Shown: positions 1 to 12,200 of the stretch, one piece after another
How the letters are laid out: every line of letters starts with the position of its first letter
How positions within the stretch are numbered: the stretch's first letter is position 1
Assembly (NCBI GenBank): GCA_958295665.1
Contig: OY282560.1
Span: 207,250,420-207,314,419, forward strand
Source: Tipula vernalis
Taxonomy: Eukaryota > Arthropoda > Insecta > Diptera > Tipulidae
Length of the DNA: 64,000 nt
Direction of reading: 5' to 3'
Position numbers and translations under genes: made by a program
Notes under the pieces: generated by a model
Told to the model about the DNA's origin: nothing
Databases searched by the model: none
Seen by the model: only the letters and a program-made list of their open reading frames with translations

Positions 1-2695
1 AATTAATTGGTTCAAATAAAAAAAATTGGAAACTTGCTGTGTAAATGGCATCCGCTATCGTTTCTAATTCTTATTAGGATTTTTGAATTTCTTTATCTTT
101 TGTATTAATTTTAGATTAATACAAATTAAAACTAAAAGAAAAATAAGAATAGCACTAGTAATTTGGCCAAACTTCTTGTAGATTTCAATTTTAGTGACCT
201 TGAAGCCAGTTAAGTTTTCTAGAGGTAATATTCCCTGTTTTTCATTCCTATAATTAACTATGAAGTGAAATGCCTCTTTTTATCCAATAATTCATTTGAC
301 TACAATTACGTAAAGGCTTTATTGGTATAAAAGTAAGCTTGGTATAATATAATCTTAATTCCCACCAATAATTCATTAATCGAACATACATTATTGGCCA
401 TTGAGTCATCGCATATAGACTCACGACCGCATATCAATTTATAAATGAATAAAGCATGCACGCTTGCTATATAGTACCCCCACTATAATATATCAAATCA
501 AAACTTGTTGTTCTTTTTCATGTGAATTAATAGGTCTGACACCATTTCACAAACAAAATAGAAATTAAAAATGAAAATTTCCGCGTACTACCTCTTTTAC
601 CTTTTGTTTACTATTCGTTATTTTCACAATTTATATTTACAAATGAAAATAACTTTATCTATTATAAAAAAAAATCTATAATTAAGCATGCACAAAACGA
701 AAATTTATTCTTAATTAATTTGCATTACTCAAATATGCACATAAAAATAAAATGAATAGAAACAACAAACAACAATAAAAAAAAAAAGTCGCGCAAATCT
801 GTATTGGTTTTGCATTTTGTTATGTGTATTATTAAATTTTTCGCGTTTTCATACTAGGTAGTTTTTTTAGTAATTTTTTGTTTATTGTAATTTGATTTTA
901 TTCATTAAATCGATTATGGTCGAGTTAAATTTATTGTTACGGGACTTTATATGCCAATTGTGATACAAATGTATAGTTGGCGTTAGTACAAGACTACAAG
1001 AATATGATAGTGGTGTAGGAGGTATAGAATTTCTTATCATGGAGGATGTGGTGTTGGCAATAGATTTTTGAAATGATTGAAACTCAATTATTATACCAGC
1101 CTACTAGATAATGAAGTAAAATGTAGTGTAATTCTTTTTCACATTTAATTACATGTCACAAAACTCAGAAGAATTATTTGATTTAATGAGAAATAGATGT
1201 ACATGTTTTCGTTTTAACCTCTTTATTTAAAACTAATCACTCTTTGGAAATTATCAAAATTTTTGGTAAAGAAATGATAATTCACCACCCTGTATTATTA
1301 ACTAAAATGCTATGACTGTGCGAATGACTATGTATCTCTCAATTAAATTAACAAAAAAAAAAAGATTAATTTTAGAAATAAAAACCGAATTTTTTTATAG
1401 TTAAAATTATCACATAAATTATACACAATGAGTAAAATTATAAATATATACGACCGAAGAATAAACAGGCAACAACCTATCAAAGAGACAAACCTAATTA
1501 AGTTGTGTGCCACATATACCATACAATATAATATCGCACATGTACGATTGTACTCACAAACTCAGAATAAAACTTTACACTTATGAAATTATATATAGTA
1601 TGTACGTATGTATATATAAAATGCCACCGATAAAAATTTAAATTTACTTAAGAGTACGACAATTTTGTGTATGCTCTCTTTAATCACACATCATAATAAT
1701 CATCAGCATTGAAGAGAGATTTACTTCTACAATACATATTTCGCTTTTGTCGTGATGAAATCGTATGACATCACATATGAGAATAGACTACTCAGTAAAA
1801 CTTATGTTAATAAAATATATAAGTTAGCCATAAGCATGCCAGGTACATTGATCAACATAGGGTTTATCGCTTTCATTCGAGCTCGAGCAGATGAATCACT
1901 CATATTACATAAAAATATAGACATAGTAGATTATAGTACTTAAATCCCGAGTAGTATTTATTTTCGTTTTTTATCCAAATAAATAATGAAATGAGTTATA
2001 AATATGCGGCAGAATTCAATTCAATTTTACAATCAAGTTATGTGTATAAATGTACAAATTACACGCATATTAGATAAGGTGATATATATATATAAGTGAA
2101 ATAATGTATATCATATCGTACATATTGAAAATTTCAGCAAGACGCTAGAACTTTATTTGGATATTGTATAGTGAGTGGATCTTGACAAAATACTTGCTAT
2201 GTTAATTAAATAAGGTTTTTTCTATTTCGTTTTTTATATGTTGTTGTTGTCGAATAAACCATTTTATTTTTTTAAATTTAGGCAATTGCTATAAAATTTA
2301 AATTCAATAAAATATTGTAATTTGAAGGTTAACATAAACTTACTGATTCAAACTGGAGACTTAGTATATTCAGTTTAGGTAAAGAATACCGGGTGGTAAA
2401 GACGCATCACGTTTCAGAATAAAAAAAGGAAGTATTAAAATTCAAATATGTATGGTGTTTTTTAGAGATTCGATATTAATTCGATAAACGATTTCTTTTT
2501 CTAATTTATTGAGATAAAACAAATAATGATTCAAAAACTCAGCGTTAATTTTCTGAATCAAAAAGAGGTAAGGAAAAATAAAGGTATTGAATAGGATTAC
2601 TATTGAATAAATAATTTAATTACCATTGAATAAATAATTTTTGGCAACAAAATTTCTTCTCACTAGAATAGCAAGGCCAGGGACCCAATATGGTT
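1..2695. other. AT-rich DNA without recognised gene
   Basis: Both strands are dense in stops and homopolymer A/T runs. The only ORF above 60 codons (1752-1943) has no recognisable motif or splice context. Short runs such as gtatgtacgtatgtatatat near 1600 are common simple sequence in flies. I see no transposon ends here. Confidence 0.6.
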
Positions 2696-2700
2696 AACTG

Positions 2701-3172
2701 TGGGTGCGTCCGAAATGCGAATTTAAATGTACACGTTTTAAAATGCGCATTTTTGCATAAAATTAAATTTCTCTATAATCATTAAATTAATTGAATTTCG
2801 ACAACTCTGAATTGATAAATCGATAATTATGGTTAATTTAAATAAAAATTTATATCAAACAACATGTTCAAAATGCTCATAAAAACTACATCACATGTAG
2901 TTTTTTTAAATGTGTCTTCGCTAAATGCACATTTTCCATTTCGGACGCACTCATTATTTAAAATGTGCATTTTTCAGTTAAATTAAATTTCATTATAATC
3001 ATTAACTTAATTGAAATTGTACAATTATGAATTAATATATCGATAAATATAATTAATTTAAATATAAATTGATGTCAAACAACGTATTAAAAATGCACTT
3101 AAAAACTACATCGCATGTAACTTTTTGAAATGTGTCTTCGCTAAATGCACATTTTTCATTTTGGACGCACCC
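2701..3172. repeat. MITE-like element made of two tandem units of about 220 bp
   Basis: The left end starts gggtgcgtccgaaatg and the right end is the inverse (cattttggacgcaccc), giving terminal inverted repeats of about 16 bp. Between them two diverged direct copies (about 2733-2954 and 2955-3172) share aaaactacatc, aaatgtgtcttcgctaaatg and the inverted end catttcggacgcac. An extra end sequence in the middle suggests tandem joining of two units that share one terminus. There is no coding potential. I could not define a clean target duplication. Confidence 0.65.
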
Positions 3173-3479
3173 TATAATTCAGGAAATAAAATGTATACGA
3201 TTATAAAATATGTTCTTCTCTTATTCTTAAGAAACCAAAGTTGACCACAAAATCTGTAATTTTTTTGATTGATTCAAATTTTCTTAGTCGAATATGTAGT
3301 TCTACAAACGGTTTCTTCGTTTACCAAACTCAATGCAATCCTCATCAACGTTCGCAATTAACCGGGGTTTTCAAATATCTTCTTCTTCTAAAGCGGGTAC
3401 TACATCCCATGAAGCAATTTGACCCTCTCAACGATGCTCGAGTTTGTGCAGGTCCCTTTCAAGGTCATTGATTCATCGG

Positions 3480-3990
3480 ATAGGAAATCTATTGCGAGTT
3501 ACTATGTCCGTTGGTGCCGACTCCAAGGTCTAGTTTCTCTAGATTCTCTATGCGGCTTCCTCTTTGATGTAGCGAGAATTACTTAAATAACCTTACGTTC
3601 AGTTAAAGCAAGTGTTTGAATGTTTTGTTCCGTTAGTGTCCAAGCATCACAACCAAACCTGATAACTGATCATTCGGCGCTTAAGAGGTTAATAGATTTT
3701 GATGTTGGCGTAAAATGTTTATGGGAAAGTTGTTCGAGAATCACTGAGTTCGAGTTCAAAACTTGAAACCAAGTTTTGCTCGGTGATCCAAGGAGCTTAA
3801 ACTTTTAATTTCTCGTCTGCATTCTTGCCGTAGCTATATATTTGGTCGATATAAGCTCTTGGTGTTCGTTGATCTGAAGGATAATATGTTTGGTAGTTAA
3901 CTCAGACGGGCGGAGGCCATCTCTCATGAAGATGATGTTGCGACCCAGAACGCAAATATCGCCAAAGTACGCTTATAACAGGGGTGATTT
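3480..3990 (-). pseudogene. Non-LTR retrotransposon reverse transcriptase remnant
   Basis: The minus strand carries decayed LINE coding sequence. Near 3960-3985 it reads YFGDICVLGRN, resembling the catalytic YADD box and following IxGR motif of LINE reverse transcriptases with the first catalytic Asp replaced. Further on, near 3600-3690, it reads VIRFGCDAWTLTEQNIQTLA followed by LTERKVI, which matches the common YGSETWTLT...FERKVLR thumb-region signature. Stops and frame changes separate the blocks, so it is not functional. Local GC is higher than in neighbouring DNA, as expected of old coding sequence. The clade cannot be fixed by eye. Confidence 0.55.
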
Positions 3991-5395
3991 ATTTTATACT
4001 TCAGACAGACGATGACATATTCAAATCTAATCATCTTTCAAGAATATTATTTTTTTAACCGAGAAATATGAGACACCAACTTAACGAGGAAAGAGTTGCG
4101 CTTATTATAATTAATATTGATGAAACTCTTTTCTGTGTGAAGACGACTTCGAGCTCATACAGATGTTGAGCAAATACCAAATTAAAAACATTTTTTGAAG
4201 ATATTACAGATATTTCATTAAGGCTAAGCCTACATTTTAGATCGCCACAGTCAAATATTCAACGACCTTATTATCATAAACTCGATTATTTATAAAAAAA
4301 TCGAGGTGTGGCCAACACACGACTTTTTTTTAAGAACAGATAATTTTGAGAATTTTTTTTTTTTAATTTTTTATTTTTTTTTTGTTTATTTTTTGGAAAC
4401 ATTTTGTATAAAGTAGTTTTTTGTAAACCTTATACTTTTAAGATATTTGCAAAATAAATTTTCTGGACCAAGAGAGTGGCCACTTCCAGTTAGCCGATTT
4501 GGAGTAAAATTCACTGGGACCTAAATCTGAAGTTTCAGTTCGATTGGTTAAATTATCTGACTGACAGACAGACACCATTTCGAAACCCACTTTTTCGCAT
4601 TCCGGAGGCCTCAAAACAGATAAATCTCTAAAAATCTCAAGGTCCAAAATTTCCATGATTACCATACTTTATTTTACTTACGTTACGTAAAAGAAAGTAA
4701 AAATACAAGTCTTTTGTTTTTTAAAATAGGTTTCCAAGAAACAATGATGACAAATTTAAAACGAAGTGTGTAAACCGGTACTTTACAGTACGTTCATGGA
4801 AATACTGTTCGAAAGGCCTCAGAAGGGAAGCGGTACGGGTTGCTTTCAACACTTATTTTTAACATAAAGATCTAGTAAGGGATCGTGGAACTTCAATCCT
4901 GTACTAAAAACCCTACAATTTTATATTTTTCAAGATATTCAGTAAATTTAGAACAATTTTGAGATACCGATCAAGGACGACAAATCCAACTCCAAATTCC
5001 ATAAAAATGAGGAGTATTTAAATTGGGTTTGTCAAGTAAATTCGTTCTGATTCCCATGATTATTACTTCAAAATTGTACACTGTCAATTTTTGAGAAGCG
5101 ATATGAAAATCACAGCTTCATACAAAAAAAAAATTATTTGAATTGACGAAATTATAGAATTTTTGAGTCGAAGGGTGAGATAGAGGGTCAGATTTTAAGT
5201 AAAAACTGGTTCGGCGGTTTTTCGAATTTCAGTATCGATACGCCCTCCCTCCTTAAAGTGGAAAGGCTTTGTTGTTAGCTATTTCAGGTTTTTAGTTAAA
5301 AAATACGGTGCTCAAAGAAATAAATGTTAACAAATCGGGAGCGAGTCCCGATTGTAGCCCACCAATTATCCTCTAGCATTGTCATATTTTATTAG
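3991..5395. other. No gene recognised; degenerate repeat-like DNA
   Basis: Contains a T-rich block (about 4320-4395). A 75-codon minus-strand ORF at 4438-4665 lies in moderately GC-rich DNA with gtctgtctgtcagtcag-type simple sequence and matches no protein family I know. I treat it as anonymous repeat-derived sequence. Confidence 0.4.
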
Positions 5396-5399
5396 CAAA

Positions 5400-5705
5400 A
5401 CCGGCAGGCTATGTTATTCCACCTTGGTGCAGAAATGGAAATATTCATCCAAAATCGAAAAAGAGAGGAATGAAATTGGATCCCGCAAACTATCGGCCGA
5501 GCTCTAGTATCATAAAGTTATGGAGCCAATAATAAATCTTAGCCTATACTACCAGGGTTTAGAATTGTTGCTGATTCTCTTCTTTTTATTGAACATTAAC
5601 GATTTAATATTATCGACTTGTAATCCGATACACTCATTTGCGGACGGGGACATGTTCTTTTCGCATTATTCATTCTATAACCTGTACCTTATTCATCTTT
5701 TGTAG
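5400..5705 (+). pseudogene. Jockey-like LINE reverse transcriptase remnant
   Basis: The plus strand shows pieces of an RT domain in order. WCRNGNIHPKSKKRG then LDPANYRP (about 5430-5505) match the start of jockey-clade RT (W+.A.V.P..KKG...PANYRPI). After a large internal deletion come LFFLLNINDLILST and IHSFADGDMFF, matching LLYINDL...HSFADD. The catalytic FADD box reads FADG, so the second Asp is lost. The middle palm region is missing and the frame changes around 5520. This is clearly dead. Flanking DNA down to about 5800 may contain more of the same copy but is too decayed to align by eye. Confidence 0.7.
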
Positions 5706-6150
5706 CATCGATTTCGCATAAACGAAACCAACCCACCACCACCCTCACTACATATTTCGATAAATGGATTCAATTGCAAGACCAAATATAAGCAGTTGTA
5801 AAGAGCTCCGCCACTTGCTTTGAGTAGCTTAGAATTTGAAAATTGACATTAATCCTGACGAATTTTTAATCGTATGCACAGCATTTGGAATTTAGCACAT
5901 CTAAGCAAATTTAAAAAAAAAAAAAAAGCGCAAATGTAAATTCTTAAGTATTACTACTTCTTAAGTTTAACTGAAAGACCATTTTCCCTTTCCCGTCTGG
6001 AGAGATAGCTAGGAGCAGCTAAATAACTTGACATTGTTAATCATTGACTGGAATGTGCATGTATCAATAGACGCCACTTAAGAACAAATGCCGCATACAA
6101 TCACTATCGCAAAGTACATTGACATAAGTTCTAAATGTGTATAGATAACT

Positions 6151-6561
6151 GCATTTCTGGACGCAAAGTGATCCGGATCAGATCAAAATTTATATGTAAA
6201 GCAACAACAAAATTTGAACCAACATTGACTTTGGATTTCAAATGGTGATCTAAGAACTAATTCAGCTATTAAAATGAAGGTGAAAAATAATTTTGTATTC
6301 AGTGGTTGGTAGGAGTGAAATCACCAGTAAAATTAAATATCGAACTCATTCTACCTGTTCATACGAGTATTGTATTCATCATATTTTTTGTAGAGGAAAG
6401 AAGCGACAAAGAAAATGATGAATACAATACGAGTAAGAACAGGCAGATTCAACACGAAACGAAACGGAACATTGATATTTGCTGTTTGGTTGGTTTACGC
6501 ATTTACGTGTCGTTTCATGAGATATGATCTGATCGGGATCAGATCAAACGTCAAGAAATGC
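6151..6561. repeat. Foldback/MITE-like element
   Basis: Outer inverted repeats: left gcatttctggacg followed by gatccggatcagatca; right gatctgatcgggatcagatc followed by cgtcaagaaatgc. A second inner inverted repeat lies near the middle (6355-6444), with arms of 28 bp containing acgagtattgtattcatcat and its complement. The overlapping 73-codon ORF (6306-6527) crosses both inner arms and is therefore almost certainly not a protein. No target duplication was resolved. Confidence 0.55.
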
Positions 6562-6800
6562 GCCTGGTAACGAATCCGATTTTCTCGAGGAAAATTCGAA
6601 TGGCAACCAAAATACTATTATGAATCTCCTAACCACGAAACACCAGCAAACCAAGAGTTTATTCGTAAAACCAAGTATCCAGGGAAAATTATGTTGTTCT
6701 TATGACTATAAACTAACGAAGTTCCAGCGATCCTAAATTTCAAGGTTGGGGGGAGGGGACGGATTTGGCGGTCAATTTGGAAACTTTAACAAATAAATGC

Positions 6801-7112
6801 TTAATTAACCTCCAGGTAGGTGGTTTGGCGTCTATTGGAGGGGAAGACCAAAGCTGAGTAGATTAATCTACCAATTCCGTAACCATCCAGTAGGGTGCGC
6901 ATCACGTGAGCTATTCTGGTCTTGCCATTAGGCAGCTGCGTGATCGGTACAATTGTGTAAGGGGTAACCTGTTCACAATTCGCAAGTGTACGTGTTGCCT
7001 CCTCGTGGCAAGCACTGCCATTTGGCACATTTTTGGCCATTTGGCACAGGCTAAAGTACGGCGCTAAAGGAGAAAACCTTGACAAAAACCCTAATCTAAG
7101 GTGGAACAGCAT
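6801..7112 (-). other. 103-codon ORF without recognised family
   Basis: An uninterrupted minus-strand frame in unusually GC-rich DNA next to a LINE fragment. I recognise no domain. A stretch VPITQLPNGKTRIAHVMRTL looks protein-like, but there is no promoter, splice context or homologue I know. It may be old transposon coding sequence or an antisense shadow of the adjacent LINE. Treat it as unassigned. Confidence 0.15.
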
Positions 7113-7641
7113 ATGACGATGAATGAATGGCAGATAGGTTAATCAGTCCAAAATATGCGGACTCTGGATACCAGGCATCCTCCAGTTTTATTTAGCCTTC
7201 CTGTAGTAAAGCTGGGTGACCTACAGGCGATTTGTAATTCCCAGCAACTCGTAAGAGTAAAATTAAACGGAATACGGGGCAGGAGTAGGAATATAATGGG
7301 AGTGGGACAACCCTCTCGAAGTCCTTGGGATCCAAAGCTACCGTCTTTCTAGCGGAACTACATGCTGTAGTAAATACCTAGGAGGGAGAGCAATAAGCCC
7401 AGATATTGCTGTATAAATGGTACAATTCCATTATATTTCTGTGGCTTTTATCACAATTAATATTGAAACACAATTTTTTATTTTATTTTTATAATTTACG
7501 TATTATATTCTTTAATTTGTCGTTGTATTTAAAAATAATAAATAAATAACACATTAAAAATTTTTTTACATTATGAAAATACACACAAAATTGTTATAGT
7601 TTTAACTTTCATTAATGTGACAATGATTTATTTAATTTCTT

Positions 7642-7679
7642 GGAATACCGGTTTCGGACGTTCGTCCTTCTTCAGTTCC
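7642..7679 (-). ncRNA. Hammerhead-ribozyme-like motif (left palindrome arm)
   Basis: Read on the minus strand: GGAA (stem I 5' side), core CTGAAGA, an unpaired A, stem II GGAC-GAAC-GTCC, core GAA, a minimal stem III A-CCGG-T, cleavage-position A, then TTCC closing stem I. This is the order and core of a minimal type I hammerhead (CUGANGA...GAA...UH). Unusual points are the extra A before stem II and the very short stem III, which is typical of retroelement copies thought to act as dimers. Self-cleavage cannot be judged from sequence alone. Confidence 0.5.
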
Positions 7680-7699
7680 TAATTGACTATAGTCAATTA

Positions 7700-7737
7700 G
7701 GAACTAAAGAAGGACGAACGTCCGAAACCGGTATTCC
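7700..7737 (+). ncRNA. Mutated hammerhead-like motif (right palindrome arm)
   Basis: Mirror copy of the motif at 7642-7679, but the core reads CTAAAGA: the invariant G5 at position 7706 is A. Stem I (GGAA/TTCC), stem II (GGAC/GTCC) and the GAAACCGGTA block are all kept. Loss of G5 is expected to abolish cleavage. Confidence 0.45.
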
Positions 7738-8519
7738 AAGAAATTAAATAAATCATTGTCACATTAATGAAAGTTAAAACTATAACAATTTTGTGTGTAT
7801 TTTCATAATGTAAAAAATTTTTTAATGTGTTATTTATTTATTATTTTAAATACATCGACAAATTAAAGAATATAATACGTAAATTATAAAAATAAAATAA
7901 AAAATTGTGTTTCAAGCCCAGATAGTATATATCACTTACCGGGAGGCAGTATTGTCAGGTTCATTAAGAACCTGAATATTGACTGGACGGATAATTAAGC
8001 AGGGCCCAGCACAATAGATCTTTTAAGTCGCAGTGCGAAGTGGCTGATCGCCCGCATGGCCCTCCAATAATAATAATAATAATAATAACCTCCAGAAATC
8101 CATATCACATCGTATCACAAAACTATTAAGATAATTTTTAGTCAGATTTGCTATTCTCTCGTTACGCTAAAGCAACGTTTGCCCAAATTACGTCAGTAAA
8201 ATTGACAGACCAGCTTATATATTCTCAGTTTTCCTTTACTTAAATAATTTTTCTTGAGTAAGCCTCCAAATGTTACATACATATATGTAAGTTGTAATTG
8301 AAAATGTTTCGATAAATTTATTCGATAAGAGCAAAACAAGTTCATTACATCATTAAGAAAATTAAAAAAGAATTGAAGAAAATCGACACGACAGGGTCTC
8401 AGAAAACGAAAAGCAAATCGCTCAAAAGGGCAAGGAAACCAAATCGATTTTGATCGAGTTTGGCCTGTAAAATGAAAATGAGGGAGAAAGTTCACGAATG
8501 ATAACAACAAAGTAAATGT

Positions 8520-8790
8520 TTCATGGAGTCAAGAGGGAGCCAAGTCAAGGTACCTGTGAGTTTACAGGTTGAGCAACCTAGACCCGAGTTAGTGCTAGCC
8601 GTCCTCATGAGCTCCCACTCACTAGTCTTCTTGTTGCTGTGTTATGGTTTCCACACGGAAACTACTTTGACTACTCAGTATCCCATTTAGTAGTTCCCAA
8701 GCCGCTAGGGATGGTCATGCGAGGAATGGGCATCGTGGTTCATACAACGAGGCCGCAAGTCATCCCGATCGACATGAATTCAAGGCACAT
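8520..8790. other. GC-rich block of probable repeat origin
   Basis: This block (8520-8790) has clearly higher GC than its surroundings and includes ctcatgagctcccactcact and agccgctagggatggtcatg. Neither strand gives an ORF with a recognisable domain. Base composition and position between LINE and MITE relics suggest an untranslated part of a retrotransposon, but I cannot identify it. Confidence 0.3.
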
Positions 8791-8798
8791 CAGGGGCG

Positions 8799-9271
8799 AG
8801 ATGTTGTAATTGCAAATTTTCGAAATTCGAACAGAAAGTCGAAAATTGGTATGTTGTAAAATTTTCGAATCGCGATAATGATACTTTAGTATCACTCAGT
8901 TTATTTAAAGTGATATACGAGCGGATTCGTCAAAATATAAGATAATAATATAAATAAATATAATTAAAAGTGAATAAATTTAAAATATAATTTGAAAAAA
9001 TGTCTGCGTAATTAATGAAAAAATAACAAATTTATTAACAATTTCATAAATTGTTTTTTTTAATAAAATCTTATAAAATTAATATTTATTTAAAGCTTGT
9101 ATAACAACACCGAAATGTCAAATTAAAATTGTTGTTGTTAATTCAGATTCGAAAAATGGCGGCCATATTGACGTATCACTTTGGAGTCGAAAATTTTACA
9201 ACATGCCAACTATCACTTTTTCGAATCGACTTTTAAAGTCGATTCGAATGAAAGTGATGGTACAACATCCC
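8799..9271. repeat. MITE-like element with gatgttgta ends
   Basis: Ends are gatgttgta (8800-8808) and tacaacatc (9261-9269). A second, longer inverted pair lies inside: ggtatgttgtaaaattttcg near 8849 and cgaaaattttacaacatgcc near 9188. Several copies of cgattcgaa/ttcgaatcg sit near the ends. The interior is AT-rich and non-coding. The ORF at 9181-9399 overlaps the right end and is not supported as a gene. Confidence 0.55.
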
Positions 9272-9279
9272 AGCCCAGG

Positions 9280-12200
9280 TTGAAGATATGCTATTGTTGT
9301 GGTCACAGGCTCAGAATAACCTCAATATCGAATCGTGGATTCGAATTCATTGAGAGTTTTCACTGGTCGAGATCGAGATTAATTCAGAGAGCTTGCTAAT
9401 GCAATGCAATTGTCAGCGAGGCTAAATAAAAATCGAGATACTATCTTGGGTGTATACCTGAAATATTTGTACGCTGAGCAGATAAGCGCAACATTCACGA
9501 TACCACAACAAATAGTTTTTAACTACAATACATTAAACTTCACAGTACGAATAACGTATACACTTTATTTAAGTGGCAACGATCTCAATCAGTGTTTATA
9601 CTCTGGGACGGCACATACCGAGTATCTTCCGAAAAGCAAGCGGAAGTTACTTTCAAGCGGCTACATACAAATAAAGTAAAATTAGCTTACACACAGAGCT
9701 GTGTGAATATCGTGAAGAAGAAAAATTGTAAGAGAGTTCATCCGTATTAGTATGATTCGCTAGTACTTAACGCACAGCACATTCTGTATATATAAAATGT
9801 AAATTGTGGTATAATCAGTCCAGTCAGCGCGGCCTGATGAGAAGATTGATTTTTTCATAATCATAAGCTCATCAGTTCGAAACTGGATTGAATTCTCTTA
9901 CAATCTTCGGAACATATTAAAATCATAGGCTACATACAGTTCCCATAAATCAAGGAATCTGGTCAAGCATACGGTTGCAATAACTCCAAGCGGTGTGATC
10001 ATCGACATATTCGATATTTGAAAGGCCAACTTCTCAGATGCTAGCATCTTGAAAGCAATCATGTATTCTGCTGATTTCAAAGATCGACTCCTTCCAGGTG
10101 TTATCTTTGTCCTTGACCGGGGTTTCTGGGATGTTATCGATGAACTTACTATCTTTTAGTATTTTTCCACATTTCATTCCTCAAACGTTGGTACTTTCTT
10201 GTGCATTTATTCAAAATTTTTGGTTGAAAATCACTAGACGTAAATATTTTAACCCGATTTTTTAAATTTAATTTTTCCGAAAAATGTACTTAAGTCAGAA
10301 ATTCTTTATTCAAATTTAAGAATTAAAACTTATACCTTTGCCTTATTTGAATTGCACTTAACATTCATTATTGCTCGTATCATAAAAACATAGATTTGCA
10401 ATTTAGATTTAAATTGCACAAACAACAATTACCAGGTATAGTATTTAAGACATTAGCAATCACCAAATGATTTGGTGATGATTAAATCAAATCGCGGTTA
10501 AGTCATTTACGAAAGTCATGATCTCATTTTTCCTAAAATAATCTATGAAAAAAGAAATTTCAAATTAGTTAGGTACATTTAAAAATAAATTAAAATTTAA
10601 TTTGATTTTTTCATTAATTCAAAGAAATTTTTGGCATTTAAAAATAGAAACTAATCTGCAAACTTAGAACTAGAAAAACTAATTCTCAAAATATTTGATG
10701 ACTAAGGGTGTCACCGTAATATAATTATCTAATCTAAAGATTTCCATTTTTTGCATAAATAATTTAAACTTGGTTTAAGCAGCATTGAAAAATGGTCGTA
10801 AATAATACAATATACTTACTAAATGTAAAATGCGAAAAAAGTTAGATATTCATTCCAATGTTGGTTTTCTGTATAGTAAAAGTTCTACAAAAAATGCTGA
10901 AATTAACTGAAAATCTAACTACTACTTTGAAATGTACTACATCTTAAAGGAATATAAAGCCTACATTTATTTGTTATGTTATTATTCTAAAGTGATATAG
11001 ATATTAATAAAATTTCATTTAAAAATAATATTGTATCTATTTTGCACTTAATAATTAGCGTTTATAAGCCACAAAAACTTTTCAACCGGAAAGGGTTAAT
11101 GGAACATTATTTATAAAACATAAATTATACCAATATTTTATATCAAGAGGCACAATCCAGAGAATAGAAAAATTCATTGAAATAATATAATTTAAAACAA
11201 CCACTTTTCCAAATTATGTATATAGGATTTAATAAATAATTAACGCTTGTTAAAAATCATAATATTTCAAAAAATTAAATTTACCTTAAAAATTTTATAC
11301 ATTTTAACAAAAAAAAAAAAAAAAAAAACTTTTCTACGCGGGCTTATTCATATCGTTTCCATTGAGTGCTTATAATATATGTACATATGTACATACACAA
11401 ATATTTTTTTGGTTTCATAGAATCGACTTAATAGAATTGAACCCGGTTAAATGGCGGTATACATGGTAGTTAAAGTATGATGTATACATAGAAGCATTCT
11501 TTCAGTGGAATGTTATAAATTTCCCATTTAAAGCAATATGCGCGTTTTTATTTTTTTAATAAAACATGGCGCGATGGGAATGAGGTAAACTTGAGTGGGA
11601 AGGTGGCCTTAAATCTCACGGTAAAATTGATAAAATATTTATTTTTCTTTAAAATTTTATTTTTTTATTTTTTTTTTAACAAGTATTTTTATTCAACTTT
11701 TTCCGTGGCTTTTTCTTCAAATATTATTTTATTCTTCTGTTTTATTTGCCGATTTTTGTTGTTCTTTGAATCTATTTCGACAAAAAAAGTAAAGAGATTT
11801 GCATAATTTCAAAGTGAATTTAAATTTGATTAAATTTATTTTTATTTAGTTGGGATTGTAGAGCTGCTGGTTTTATATGTTGTTTTGGTGAATATATTAA
11901 CAATACATAAGACTTTATATTTAGTTTGTGCGCTTAACAAAGTTAAGCGAAACGACGATAAATTAATTGTTTAATCAACAAATAAAAAAATATTCTCCCC
12001 CAAAATGAGCTTTTTTATTAAAGTGAAAATTCCTCATATAAACCCAATCAGATTATATCGTTGTTGATGAAAACATAAATGTTTGTGTTCAGCTCAACGA
12101 AATAATTTTCGTGATATGAATATATAAGTGAGTGATATGAGCTTTGTGTGTAGAATAAATCTACTCTCATACTTACATACATATTTCACAAAACACAATA

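Larger units (their letters stand above)
7407..7913. mobile_element. Palindromic insertion, probably Penelope-like, with 11-bp target duplication
   Basis: Direct repeats aagcccagata at 7396-7406 and 7914-7924 flank the insert exactly, so it entered the LINE 3' region above. From 7465 to 7913 the insert is a near-perfect head-to-head inverted repeat (arms of about 224 bp, centre near 7689). The first 58 bp (7407-7464) are unpaired. Near the centre each arm has a hammerhead-ribozyme-like block. Variable-length target duplications, inverted terminal copies and hammerheads are known features of Penelope-like elements. No reverse transcriptase is present. The assignment is inference. Confidence 0.6.
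7155..8090 (+). pseudogene. I/LOA-like LINE 3' end with RNase H relic, split by a later insertion
   Basis: At 7270-7365 shifted frames give TEYGAGVGI then a degenerated SYRLSSGTTCC / FLAELHAV segment, which resembles the start of a LINE RNase H domain (DGS..E.GAG.G...Q.A.FQAELHAI). The rest of RNase H is missing. The sequence then jumps to a 3' segment (gggagagcaataagccc... and 7914-8065) homologous to the end of the RNase H ORF at 44665-45351: compare gagcccggatagtatgtatc there. The copy ends in a run of aat/taa trinucleotides (about 8070-8088), as is typical of I- and LOA-type LINE tails. The 3' part is interrupted by a palindromic insertion at 7407-7913. Confidence 0.6.

Noticed and set aside
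9830..9895. A second hammerhead-like string (CTGATGAG...CGAAAC) in ggcctgatgagaagattg...
   Set aside because: Core words are present, but stem II pairs only three bases before mismatches and the flanks cannot form stem I; likely chance, partly caused by the ctgatgag/ctcatcag hairpin.
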